Shown here: positions 54,980 through 63,858 of the stretch, one piece after another | Layout: every line of letters starts with the position of its first letter | Numbering within the stretch: the first letter of the stretch is position 1 | Source: CBDFMR01 sp965249765 | GTDB taxonomy: Bacteria > Bacteroidota > Bacteroidia > Chitinophagales > Saprospiraceae | DNA: 64,000 nucleotides | Assembly (NCBI GenBank): GCA_965249765.1 | Contig: CBDFMR010000005.1 | Coordinates: forward strand, 1,612,001-1,676,000 | Reading direction: 5' to 3' | The notes under the pieces: generated by a model | Seen by the model: only the letters and a program-made list of their open reading frames with translations | The model's database searches: none | Told to the model about the DNA's origin: nothing | Translations under genes and position numbers: made by a program

Positions 54980-55553
54980 ATGTTAAAAAAAGACTTGGAA
55001 ACCCACAGGTAGCCCCACATTTGAAGCTGCTCTACAAGCGATGAGCAATCACATGATCCTTCGCAACAATGCCGATGCTACACGTGTCAACTATGTACGA
55101 GGTGTTCGCGATCTTATGATGTCATTACACAAGCTACCAGAAGACTGCGATGTCCATGAGATCAAATCCTTCTTTGTAAATCTGCGAAATATCGGCCAGC
55201 TTTCAAGCTCCTCCATTAATATCCGCGCATGTGGATTGAAGTATTATTTTCGACATGTAGTTAATCGATTAGACCTCGTAGTAGGCATCCCCAATCCACG
55301 TATCGTTAAGTATACTACTGAAGTATTAGATGATGCTTCCGAAATGCGACGTTTTTTCAAGGTCTGTCGTGATATGCGGCAATTGCTTATTGTACAACTA
55401 TTATTTGATACAGAATTACGATCACGAGAACTACTGCGATTAGAATTAAAAGTCCAAGTTATAGGTCTCACTCGATCAACCGCCAAGATAACCCTGATGA
55501 ATCTAACATATAATATGGATAGGTATGTCTATTTAACAAAACAATCCGGATAA
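54980..55553 (+). pseudogene. Tyrosine recombinase (integrase) remnant
   Basis: ATG 54980 begins MLKK and then shifts at an A7 run. In the next frame the protein continues TWKPTGSPTFEAALQAMSNHMILRN and NYVRGVRDLMMSLHKLP (SAM-like N-terminal domain). LNLRVCGLKYYFRHV-like and NRLDLVVGIPNPRIVKY follow, up to the first catalytic-domain helix (LLFDTELRSRELLRLEL). It resembles integrases that accompany IS91-type modules. The sequence then diverges, so the R-H-R-Y core is missing after the first Arg. It lies 118 bp after tRNA-Glu. Inactive. Confidence 0.85.
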
Positions 55554-56020
55554 TTGGGTTATTCAAGGCAATTATTAGTCATATCGAAGAATTAATACCT
55601 TAAACTTATACCCAAAACCAAATCTTTTCTAAAAGAAAATACCTGAATTTTGTGACTAATGAGCAAATATTTGTTTTAGTCTGAAAGGAGTGTAAATAGA
55701 GGTAGCCCTATGTCTAAAAAGAAGGAAATCAGCTCATTTTATCAATTTCAGATCAGAATTCCAATTGTCATGCTTATAGAATCTATCATCACAATCTATA
55801 CACTATCCAAATTCACTGGGTATTTCTTATTCTTATAGCTTATAGTCAATAATCCAATACCCATAGCCCGCAGTGCTTCCTGCTCGGCACCGCTATGTTC
55901 AACACAGTCCGAAAATAGGCCTCCGACACAATCTTCAGCCTTTAATGTTAGGCACAGTTTTTTACTTATTGGTCGTTATATTGAATATAAACCTAAATTG
56001 CTTAGGCTTTATTGAAGCAA
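55554..56020. other. Debris between the integrase remnant and the AhpD-like gene
   Basis: No firm gene. A 41-codon frame near 55710 (MSKKKEISSFYQFQIRIP...) has one hydrophobic stretch but no recognisable family. A GC-rich block around 55870-55955, unlike its neighbours, ends with GTTAGGC, which equals an integron-type core heptamer but has no matching partner upstream. Confidence 0.4.
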
Positions 56021-56500
56021 CTACTCCTTCGCCTTTTCTGACATATATTTCATCATTCCATCAAATTCAATTTTGAAATCCTCAAAATCAATTTGATTTC
56101 CTTGTAATATCATACTCCAGTGCCTTGTTTGTGCACCATGAGCTATAGCTTCCTTAATTTCTTCGTCCGTTGCACCCAAAGCTTTTGCTGAAGCAGTATG
56201 GAAGTAAACGCAATATACGCATGGAATCTGGGAGGCAACAGCCAACTGAATAAGCTCCTTGTATTTCGCAGGTATTTTCCCATCAGGACTGTTTAATTGC
56301 TTAAAGCCTTCCCAAGCTCCAGGTAACGCATAATTTGGGAATGCCTGAAACATTGAGGGGAAGGTTCCGAATGTTTCCTGGATTTCACTTTTAGCTTTTT
56401 CATAAGCCATATCATCCTGTGCTGATAAAGTTATGGATATTAACACTAAAGGAATTACGAGGATCATACCTCCGATGATACTTTTAATTGATTTTTTCAT
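56021..56500 (-). CDS. Exported AhpD/carboxymuconolactone decarboxylase-like protein
   Basis: A 159-residue protein of the AhpD-like helical fold with the CxxC redox pair and His in IPCVYCVYFHTASAKALGATDEEIKEAI (about 92-120). A 27-residue N-terminal signal or membrane anchor is present, unusual since most AhpD-like proteins are cytosolic. It appears intact, alone, among broken mobile elements. A peroxide or thiol-related role is possible; the substrate is unknown. Confidence 0.82.
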   Translation of the reverse strand: MKKSIKSIIGGMILVIPLVLISITLSAQDDMAYEKAKSEIQETFGTFPSMFQAFPNYALPGAWEGFKQLNSPDGKIPAKYKELIQLAVASQIPCVYCVYFHTASAKALGATDEEIKEAIAHGAQTRHWSMILQGNQIDFEDFKIEFDGMMKYMSEKAKE

Positions 56501-56558
56501 ACGTGATAGTTTAATGATTAGATAATAAATTTAAGAGTTATTACAATACTGACTAACG

Positions 56559-56873
56559 TCAATTAACTGATTGCTTACCAAGCTGATTTAGCAGCCATTT
56601 TTCTCTGTATTCTGGTCTTATAAAGACATCATGATCATTGGGATCAAGGCCCAATTTAATGATTTTCTTTCTCAAGTCAGCCAGTTGTTTTCTCTTTTGA
56701 TCTAAGAAGAGGTATTTTTCTTTTGAACGATATGGGATTTTCTTAGTAATCATATTCCAGATGATTACTGCCAGTTTTCTAGCTGTAGCTGTTATTGCTT
56801 TTGTGCCTCCTTTTTTGAAAGCTATTTTTTTATAGAATTTATTGGTCTCAGTTAAAGGTTTAAAACCTCGCAC
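56559..56873 (-). pseudogene. IS110-family transposase, C-terminal fragment
   Basis: About 104 residues match the C-terminal helix region of IS110/IS902 transposases (GGTKAITATARKLAVIIWNMITKKIPY). The DEDD catalytic domain and the remainder of the element are absent. It abuts the left end of the IS200/IS605 element, which may have inserted into it. Confidence 0.82.
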
Positions 56874-57412
56874 TTTAGTGCGAAAAATTTATTAGAATTA
56901 TCTTTGTGAAAAAACAAAGATGTCAGACTATCGAACGGGTTCACATACAAAGACGAGATTGACAATACATCGTGGTGTGGGTTACAAAATATCGTTATCC
57001 AGTCCTTAAAGGAGAAGTTCAAAAGCGTTGTCGAGCGTTACTAATTCAAGATTGTGATGCATTGGACATCAAAATTTTGAAAGGAGTAGTGAGTAAAGAT
57101 CATGTCCACATGCATATAGAAATTTCTCCAAAGTTGTCAACTAGTGAAATCATGAAACAACTGAAAGGAAGAAGTTCTCGACTTTTGCAAAAAGAGTATC
57201 CCAAATTAAAAAAACGGTATTGGGGACAACGATTTTGGGCAAAAGGCTTTGGTGCATTTAGCACAGGAAATATTACCGAAGAAATGGTTCAAGAATATAT
57301 TGAACACCATCGGAAACCATCGAATAAAGATCGAGACAACTTTTTTCTCGAATAATTTAAACTCCGACTTTTAGTCGGACTATATTTCAACCCACCTACT
57401 TTCAGTAGGTGG
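56868..57412 (+). mobile_element. IS200/IS605-type element
   Basis: A left-end hairpin TCGCAC TTTA GTGCGA (56868-56883) and a right-end hairpin CCACCTACT TTC AGTAGGTGG (57392-57412) bracket a single tnpA without tnpB. This is the IS200 layout, with palindromic ends instead of inverted repeats. A third hairpin (TCCGACT/AGTCGGA, 57363-57379) follows the tnpA stop. Confidence 0.82.
56920..57355 (+). pseudogene. TnpA (Y1 HUH transposase), single-base frameshift
   Basis: ATG 56920 encodes MSDYRTGSHTKTRLTIH, then one extra base (about 56972, CATCGTGG where CATCTGG-type is expected) shifts the frame. The rest reads VWVTKYRYPVLKGE and on to DRDNFFLE. The HUH motif (KDHVHMHIE) and the catalytic Tyr (VQEYIEHH) are intact. 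Only one indel separates it from a full-length enzyme of about 145 residues, so decay is recent or the base is an error. Confidence 0.88.
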
Positions 57413-57640
57413 TAGTTTAGTTTTAGTTGTGAGTCATTTGATTTATTTTTTTCTTTTTGGTTGGGGAGAACACGGTCAATGATATCGAGAGACTGACCGA
57501 AGGGAAGATTATCTGATATCTATTGTTAGCTGTGGTGATCATTAAAAACTTCTGTCATAGAATAGTAAACCAGTACTATTGTGAGTCCCCCATCCGAAAA
57601 TATTGGTATGATGATGAAAGCTACCACCCACGATAATGTC
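57413..57640. other. Short non-coding stretch after the IS200 element
   Basis: No gene or known motif seen. At its right edge, minus-strand translation in another frame gives KKHTGWRKSWDIIVGG, which belongs to the decayed repeat protein listed next. Confidence 0.4.
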
Positions 57641-58016
57641 CCAGCTTTTACGCCAGCCTGTATGCTTTTTCAAAAGGTACATTTCTCCTCTCCCAATAAA
57701 ATAGAAAAGGTTAGTTGTCTAAATTTCACCTTCGCCCCTTGTTTTGTCATAGAGTAGCAAGTCCGAATGACCATCTCCTTCGAATTTCCCACAATAATCT
57801 TATCCCAAGATTTACGCCAGCCAGAATTTTCTATTAAATATGAGTTATCACCTGTGCCATTAGTGGCATAGAACAGACCTAGTCCTGCGTTTCTATCATA
57901 GAATAAAAAATCCGAATATCCATTTCCTCTAAAACTTCCGATAATTATCATATCCCATATTGATGGCCATCTCCAATAAAATTTATCAAGTTGTGCATAT
58001 ATGCTATTTACCTTTC
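57570..58016 (-). pseudogene. FG-GAP/VCBS-like repeat protein fragment
   Basis: Minus-strand translation shows repeated beta-propeller units: FYWRWPSIWDMIIIGSFRGNGYSDFLFYDRNAGLGLFYATN, then SGWRKSWDKIIVGNS. After one or more shifts GWRKSWDIIVGGSFHHH lies near 57620. Such WDxIIxGxF...DLLFYDR repeats occur in secreted proteins. Neither a start nor an end domain is present. It follows the lipoprotein gene directly and may be the wreck of its partner or of a surface protein. Confidence 0.65.
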
Positions 58017-58691
58017 AATAATATATAGCTGCGCTACCAGTACAGGCACATCTACTGGTACTGTCTGGAATTTGCACAAAATACGTTGGGGTTCAAAGAT
58101 CCAGTGAATAGACACACATTCATTACCGTTGGGACAGCAGCAGGTGACACCATAAAACTGTGTCTCGCATGTTCGGTTAGCTTTACATTGCAAAAACTCC
58201 GTACTACAAAAATGTTTCTTCAGACAGACATCTATGATATTGCTAAAGTCACAAGCTACACCACTGGTGATGACTGGATCAATAGTCTGATCCGTATTTA
58301 CAAAATGATTTTCGGCTACCTTCCGACCATTGCCATCGGTGGTGAGCATGGATAGTCTTTTGCCTCGCTTGAGAATTTCGTATTTGTATGTTTTGACACT
58401 AGTCTTTGATAGTGTCTTTTCAGAATAATAGCCCAGCAAGATAGTGGTGTCCTGAGTCGTGCCTAAGTTGACTATATTTTCGACAGCACCATTATTCAGC
58501 ACAACGGCTGTGCGTTCGCTATCCTGAAATACTCTATCCTCAAATGAAATATTCTCATATTTTTCATTAGCCACTTTCAAAAGCTCTTCTTTCATGACAT
58601 CGAGTTCATTGACTACTACTGGTTGTGATTCATCACATGACGATATTATGATCGCACCTATACACATAGTTAGTAAAATTGTCTTTTTCAT
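58008..58691 (-). CDS. Hypothetical Cys-rich lipoprotein
   Basis: A 227-residue frame with a lipoprotein signal (lipobox IISSC near residue 19). An N-terminal polar domain of about 100 residues is followed by a C-terminal Cys-rich part with at least ten Cys, including TCCCPNGNEC. I do not know the family. The last residues run into decayed sequence, so the C-terminus may not be original. It stands between transposon remains. Confidence 0.6.
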   Translation of the reverse strand: MKKTILLTMCIGAIIISSCDESQPVVVNELDVMKEELLKVANEKYENISFEDRVFQDSERTAVVLNNGAVENIVNLGTTQDTTILLGYYSEKTLSKTSVKTYKYEILKRGKRLSMLTTDGNGRKVAENHFVNTDQTIDPVITSGVACDFSNIIDVCLKKHFCSTEFLQCKANRTCETQFYGVTCCCPNGNECVSIHWIFEPQRILCKFQTVPVDVPVLVAQLYIIER

Positions 58692-58939
58692 ATTGATTGT
58701 TTTTAATAATTAGTAAATGTCTTAATTGTTCAATTAATAAAAGTACGCAATCTCAGATACTCATACCACACCAAATATACGGATATTGTAGTATCCCTTT
58801 TTGTAGGGAGTATTGTGGTTCTGAAAAAGAAATGAAGCAAGCCATTTTAGAGATATAATTCGGCATCAATTGATTACAGTTTTCATCACCTTGTATCAGA
58901 ATCTAACACTTTTGTTACCCCAGTTCTATTTCTTTCATC
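58692..58939. other. Non-coding stretch before the first group II intron remnant
   Basis: AT-rich, no gene seen. A small inverted repeat around TATCCCTTTTTGTAGGGAGTA (about 58790-58812) is the only structure noticed. Confidence 0.4.
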
Positions 58940-59410
58940 ACAGCTAACGTGAGTATACCTGATGTGCCGACCGGATGGGAGGCATAGACATAGCTGGGTA
59001 AGCAAGCACACCTTTGTAATGCCCTAAGAATACCAAAGGTTATAGTAGTAGATCCAGTAGGTATTGACTGAAAGAATAATGCCCTTACCTGGGGAGGTCT
59101 TGAATTAGGTTCGGTATTCCTATAGATCAAGAAGTCAGCCGAGGTCATAGTACCAAGAGTAACGAGTGAGGATTTCTAATACCATACCCTCTACGGTCTC
59201 ACAACTGGGGAAGGACTGAACGAAGATCCGTTTGAAAATTCGATATGGAGTACATAAGTATAGCCATTTCTTAAAGTACAAACTACTCTAGAGTGGTGTA
59301 AAGAGCACCCTAGATTATGGGACTTCGAACCGCCGTATACGAGACCCGTATGTACGGTGGTGTGAGAGGTGCACCCCATCAACGACAGTTGGTGGGGCCG
59401 TCTACTCGAT
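58940..59410 (+). mobile_element. Group II intron remnant lacking its reverse transcriptase
   Basis: The block contains sequence typical of bacterial group II introns: a CTTACCTGGGGAGGTCTTG stretch near 59086 and AAGTCAGCCGAGGTCATAGT near 59130. A GGAAGGACTGAACGAAGAT segment near 59212 is where the protein gene normally begins. Then come domain V (59328-59360, ACCGCCGTA paired with TACGGTGGT) and domain VI (CCCCATCAAC/GTTGGTGGGG, 59374-59397). It ends CTACTCGAT at 59410, a usual 3' end. No reverse-transcriptase frame is left between. The 5' border is uncertain. Confidence 0.65.
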
Positions 59411-61192
59411 GTGTGCTGTGTAGTTTATTTAAAGATGGAGGTAGGCCCTCCGATAAGGGGATACAGGTCCACTTATCAAACAACTTCTGTAATTTATAAG
59501 AGGCAACTTTTATGGATGAAGCGACAGGAGAAAAGGCCGAATTAAATCGGTCATGTATGGATAGGAGAGATGAGCGCAAGCGAACCTTTCGATGAAGTGG
59601 CGAAAAGACCAGTTGTTGTCAAAAATCGGGACATATCGAGGTTTCGATGAAGAGTACAGAAGTTACCTGTTTACGGTCTGTATGACAACCGTCATTAAGG
59701 AGGCATGACTCCTATCCAGGCTTTAGCTGAGAACCACAGGAAGCCTGTTGTAAATGTTAAATGGAAAGCACAATCGGAGAATGTCCGTTAGGCGATTACA
59801 AAAGTTGCAACAGGTGGCGGATTAAGCCGTAGTAGTGATGCATTTGTAATGAATATGAAGCGAAGGGCTTAAGTTGAACAGTTTTATTATTTAAGGACAA
59901 CTTAAAATTTAAGGATGATTTTTAAAGAAGAAACAAAGTCTATCCCAATTACCAAAGAGATGGTATGGGCAGCGTACAAGAAGATTCGTCAAAATTTGAA
60001 GGATCAGGAGTAGATAGTTTAAGTCTGTCAGAATTTGAGAAAGTTCGAAGAAAAGAACTGTACAAGATTTGGAACAGGCTATCATCAGGAAGTTATTTTC
60101 CACAGATGGTAAAGCGAGTGCAAATTCCGAAAGGAAATGAAAGTTGCGACCATTAGGGATACCTACGGTTAGTGACAGAATAGCACAGCAGGTAATCAAA
60201 ACTTATCTAGAACCAAGATTGGAATTAGAATTTATGGAATGCTCTTACGGGTATAGACCTGGAAGAGGGGCACATGGAGCAATCGAGAAAGTTAGGAAAA
60301 ATGTACGGAAATATCCGTGGGTTATAGATCTGGATATCCAACAATTTTTTGAGAACGTGGATCATGCATTGCTGCAAAAGGCATTGTCTAGACATGGCGA
60401 TGGGTATTGATGTACATACCTCACCAGTCCTATTCTTTTAGAAGTGGACGAGTGCAAGAGTCAAGAGGCTTGGGTACACCACAAGGCGGCGTAATAAGTC
60501 CGCTGTTGTCAAATCTGTATTTGCATTATTGCATAGACAGATGGATGCAAATCTATTATCCAAAAGTGGAAATGGTACGATATGCTGATGATCTTATAAT
60601 CCATTGTGGTTCAATTAGAATGCGAAGAAATTTTAAGTAGATTAAAAGAACGTCTATTTGACTGTGGGCTTACAGCCCACTCAGAAAAGACACGAAGATA
60701 GTATACTGAGAAGGACGGACGTAATTTAAGAGGCCATCCAGTACAATTTGATTTTCTTGGGTTTAGCTTTCAACCATTAAGGATGCGTTTGAAAAGGGGC
60801 GGAAGTTTTCTCTTCGATTGTAAATGAGCCGTAAATCTAAGAAACGGATACTGAAGACTCTGAGCGAATTGGCATTTCATAAGAAGAGTCGACTGAAGAT
60901 TCAAGATTTAGCAAAGATGTTAAATCACAATGGATTAGAGGGTGGGCAAACTACTATGGAAGAGTCAGCAGAAAGAGTCTTACACCAGTATTGTATCACC
61001 TACATCATCGAATCATCAAATGGGTATTAAATAAGTATAAGGGATTTAAAGGGAGTTTATCAACTGGCTGCGAAGAATACTCAAATTTTATCCCAACATA
61101 TTCTACCATTGGCAGCTGGGTTATAAGTTCATGAAGACTTAGGAACCAAGACCGTTCAATAAGAGCCGTATGATGGGAGACTATCACGTACG
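59411..61192 (+). mobile_element. Second group II intron, degraded, directly after the first
   Basis: It begins GTGTGCTG right after the 3' end of the previous intron; GTGYG is a normal 5' end. Domain I landmarks follow (GATGAGCGCAAGCGAACC near 59568, ATGAAGCGAAGGGCT near 59856), then a broken reverse transcriptase. A domain V-like hairpin lies at 61163-61192 (GAGCCGTATGATGGGAGAC...), whose 3' arm lacks the two G needed for pairing. No domain VI is seen, so the 3' end is truncated near 61192. Confidence 0.75.
59915..61134 (+). pseudogene. Group II intron reverse transcriptase/maturase, multiply frameshifted
   Basis: Pieces in three frames rebuild one protein. MIFKEETKSIPITKEMVWAAYKK lies at the start and LRPLGIPTVSDRIAQQVIKTYLEPRLE in the fingers. 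YGYRPGRGAHGAIEKVRK and VIDLDIQQFFENVDH form the palm, then GLGTPQGGVISPLLSNLYLHY and the catalytic YADD in MVRYADDLIIH. A maturase (X) region follows with FDFLGFSFQPLRMR and GWANYYGR-like residues. At least five indels (for example at 60010, 60150, 60410, 60625, 60940) disable it, although the YADD motif is intact. No endonuclease domain is clear. Confidence 0.9.
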
Positions 61193-62120
61193 AACTTGGA
61201 CATAGCGGCTAAAATAGATACCCCAACAGTATGGTCGTGGGCTGATTATTTTAATAGCAAAACGATGAAGAATTTCTTTATCTGAAATGTGCCACCTATT
61301 GGCTTCAGCATAACCACAAATAAATCGCCGAAGTCTGCCTTTATTCTTGAATTGAAATAGAGGTGCCATGCGTATTTCAGAATCATGTCAAAGTCCATTC
61401 ACTCTTATGAGAGATAAGGGGGTTCCTCGATTCCTAATCTGACAATGTCCGTTGATAGATAGATTTATGGGCATATCCTCTGTTTCTCAAGCAAATAATC
61501 GCCGAAAATCATCTTTGGGTCGTATGAACATCAAGTATCATGGAACTCCTACTCCTCTGCCCCTGCCCATTGAATACATAGGATCCCATGGCCGCATAGA
61601 GTGTAGAAAGTCCTCCGGAGGTTATTTGTACCTTCGATAAGGCCACTTTGCCCTTCTTCATAAAGGATAGACTGACCAGTCAATAGAATAGGAAGGAGAA
61701 TCAAGAGAATCGTTTTCATGCCTATTAGGCTTTGGAGCGTTAGAATGTTCATTCTCGAGTAAGGCTATTTTAGTTACCGCCAGCCACGTCATACCATTTG
61801 GAATCCTCCATCCATCTTTAATTCAGTGCCATCATAGGATTCAATTATAGATTCTTATGTAGGTGTAGTGAAAATTACTTTATCACACCTTCGGTTTCCC
61901 AATCCGCATAATATACTCTGTGGCATCTCCATTGTCCATGTACCATGCCATGTAGTTGCTCCATTAGATTGAAATAATCAAATCCTGTATACTTCCCCGA
62001 TATGTCACAGCCTCCGGGTTATACAGGATAGAACATGTATAGGAAGGCTAATAAAACAAGGGCATATTTCATGGTGGTGTTAGTTTGATACCATGCAAGT
62101 ATAGTGAAATCTTTACTCAA
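61193..62120. other. Decayed region with wrecks of secreted-protein genes
   Basis: No intact gene. Two minus-strand fragments start like secretory proteins. MKTILLILLPILLTGQS at 61719 continues in a shifted frame as LSTLYAAMGSYVFNGQG, a beta-barrel-like stretch. MKYALVLLAFLYMFYPV at 62072 hits a stop at once and then runs GGCDISGKYTGFDYFN. Both are too damaged to name. Confidence 0.5.
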
Positions 62121-62176
62121 TACAACAAATACGTTGTAATGTATTTCGAAGTTTAAGAACTAACGAGCCCTTTATC

Positions 62177-62785
62177 TTGTTAGAACCGGAAAATGTGATA
62201 CTTGGTCGTTCTATATGTTTTCGTATATTAGTTGACAAGAAACAGAGCGAGGAATACGGTAAACTCCTCACCATCGTTATTAAACTTAAACCGTTAAACA
62301 CAATTAGAATGCCGATATTAAATTCCCCTTCTATTGCTAAGACACCAGACTTTGTTAAGTTTTGGGAGTCGGCGCACGTAGATGATCCTACTGATCAGGT
62401 TATCTCCGCATATAATTATGGTCTAAATACTGGTCTTTTGCAGGGCCGGCGGGAAATTGAATTCCTTATTTTAGACAAGACTACGGACAATGTTGACGAA
62501 TCGACAAAACTCATTAAGATTTTTTTTGAAGAATTAAAAAATGAAGATCCTGATGTTCAAATGTTTTTGAAAATCAATTCTCCTTTTGCCTTCGAGTTTT
62601 TAATCCTATTATCTGAGAAATACTTTAGTAAGAATAAAGACAAAATCTACAAAGAAGGTCTCGAACTTGAGGATGTATTCAGAACCAGCACATCTTCTAT
62701 GATCATTCATTTTAAACCTCTAATGGAGTCAACAAGCATTGAGCTTATTCAACAGGATGGTTACAATTTATCTTTTAAAGGATAG
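62177..62785 (+). CDS. Hypothetical protein
   Basis: The frame is open from TTG 62177 (202 residues); ATG 62309 is the first ATG in frame and would give 158 residues (MPILNSPSIAKTPDF). The protein is acidic and helical with no transmembrane segment, Cys or known motif, and I do not recognise it. Codon use looks coding and the frame is the longest intact one in this region. It lies 39 bp after the first of two matching palindromes (62121, 63270) that flank this gene and the next. Confidence 0.6.
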   Translation: MLEPENVILGRSICFRILVDKKQSEEYGKLLTIVIKLKPLNTIRMPILNSPSIAKTPDFVKFWESAHVDDPTDQVISAYNYGLNTGLLQGRREIEFLILDKTTDNVDESTKLIKIFFEELKNEDPDVQMFLKINSPFAFEFLILLSEKYFSKNKDKIYKEGLELEDVFRTSTSSMIIHFKPLMESTSIELIQQDGYNLSFKG

Positions 62786-62795
62786 GTCTAGGATT

Positions 62796-63220
62796 GAGCT
62801 ATTCAGAGAATTTAAGAAATAAGGCTAAGAATAGTTTTGGTGCTGCTTATTTTTTATATGAAAATCTGAACATTCGATTGGGCAGTTACGATATCTTTTT
62901 ATGCTTGTTTGAATATTGTAAAGTATAAGGCATTTCCACTAGAATATGAAAAATATCATTTTGCAACATTTGAGGAATTTTATGATCAGTGGGGTGGTGA
63001 GGGTACTGTATATTCTAATAAGCATACCTGCATTCAACACTTAACCAGGGAACTTTCGTCATTAAAAACTATCAATCAAGAATATCGGCAGCTATTTGAT
63101 CTATCGCAGACATCCAGATATGACCAATATGCTTGTTCAAAAGAAATCAGAAGAAGCCATAGTGCTTATGAAACAAATATTCAAACGTGCGATACAAATA
63201 AGCCAAAGCCAAAGAAGTAG
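62796..63220 (+). pseudogene. Hypothetical protein, apparently frameshifted
   Basis: A first frame (from TTG 62796, LSYSENLRNKAKNSFGAAYFLYENLNIRLG...) ends at a TAA near 62930. The second frame continues with KAFPLEYEKYHFATFEEFYDQWGGEGTVY to a stop at 63220. The shift is at about 62920 (CLFEYCKV to KYKAFPLE). Joined, the product would be about 140 residues, helical and unknown. It could be two small genes instead. Its stop lies inside the left arm of a 17-bp hairpin. Confidence 0.45.
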
Positions 63221-63255
63221 AGAAGAATAAGGCGCTAAGCCTTATTCTTCTCTAC
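63217..63255 (+). terminator. Perfect 17-bp hairpin after the hypothetical gene
   Basis: GTAGAGAAGAATAAGGC and its exact complement are separated by GCTAA. The stop codon of the preceding frame lies in the left arm. There is no T tract, so it may be a terminator of a different kind or a protein/recombination site. Confidence 0.55.
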
Positions 63256-63329
63256 TGAAATTCCCCGCATACAACAAACTCGTTGTACTGGTTGCCTTAA
63301 AGGAACAACTTTGGTTATAGTAAATAGGG

Positions 63330-63523
63330 CTAGTAGAACTGGGTTTAAAGTTCAGGAAAGCACGGTTATTGGCTAATTTGACGCAGAATGAACTTGCGGC
63401 CCGCGCGGATAAGGATCAGCAGTCCATACAGAGGCTTGAAAAGGGAAAGGTGAATCCTAGTTACCTTTCATGATGAATGTCTGTCAGGCCCTTGAAATGA
63501 GCCTCACGGATGTAATTGGGTGA
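63330..63523 (+). pseudogene. XRE-family helix-turn-helix regulator, broken
   Basis: Translation gives LGLKFRKARLLANLTQNELAARADKDQQ and SIQRLEKGKVNPSYLS, a complete HTH_3 with its recognition helix. Then comes a TGA, and in the next frame MMNVCQALEMSLTDVIG, the normal end of the domain. There is no ATG, GTG or TTG at the proper start and a stop lies nine codons upstream. One indel (about 63468) and the lost start make it inactive. Confidence 0.75.
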
Positions 63524-63666
63524 GTTTGCCTTAAGCTAGGCTAAATTATATGCAGCTAAGTTTAGCTAAATGGCTAAAACTAAAGAAAAATGCAACTTTT
63601 AGGTGATCAAATGCGTATATTTATTTAAGATTCACATGTATAATTCACTATTTAATAGCCTTTGTT

Positions 63667-63858
63667 ATGTGGCGTTATTATGATGATATTTTTAAAGTAA
63701 TTGGAATATTTGCATACTTTTTACTTCCATTTGGATTAGTAATGTGGGTGTGTTATGAAAAGTATGATGTTGATATTGACCCTATTCTTATTGGGTGGGG
63801 TATGGTTTTATTAGAATTGGCTTTGTTTGTTCAAATACTATATTGGATTGGCGTTTAA
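63667..63858 (+). CDS. Small hypothetical membrane protein
   Basis: A 63-residue frame with ATG start and two hydrophobic segments (about 10-30 and 41-62) joined by a short acidic loop (EKYDVDIDP). No known family. It is intact and the only open frame in the final 500 bp. The remaining 142 bases to the window end hold nothing I can name. Confidence 0.5.
   Translation: MWRYYDDIFKVIGIFAYFLLPFGLVMWVCYEKYDVDIDPILIGWGMVLLELALFVQILYWIGV

Noticed and set aside
58915..59148. 77-residue minus-strand frame
   Set aside because: Covers conserved group II intron RNA segments on the plus strand; not protein coding.
62121..63287. Integron gene-cassette array
   Set aside because: The palindromes do not fit RYYYAAC/GTTRRRY, no integrase of the IntI type is visible, and the spacing between arms is too short for attC.
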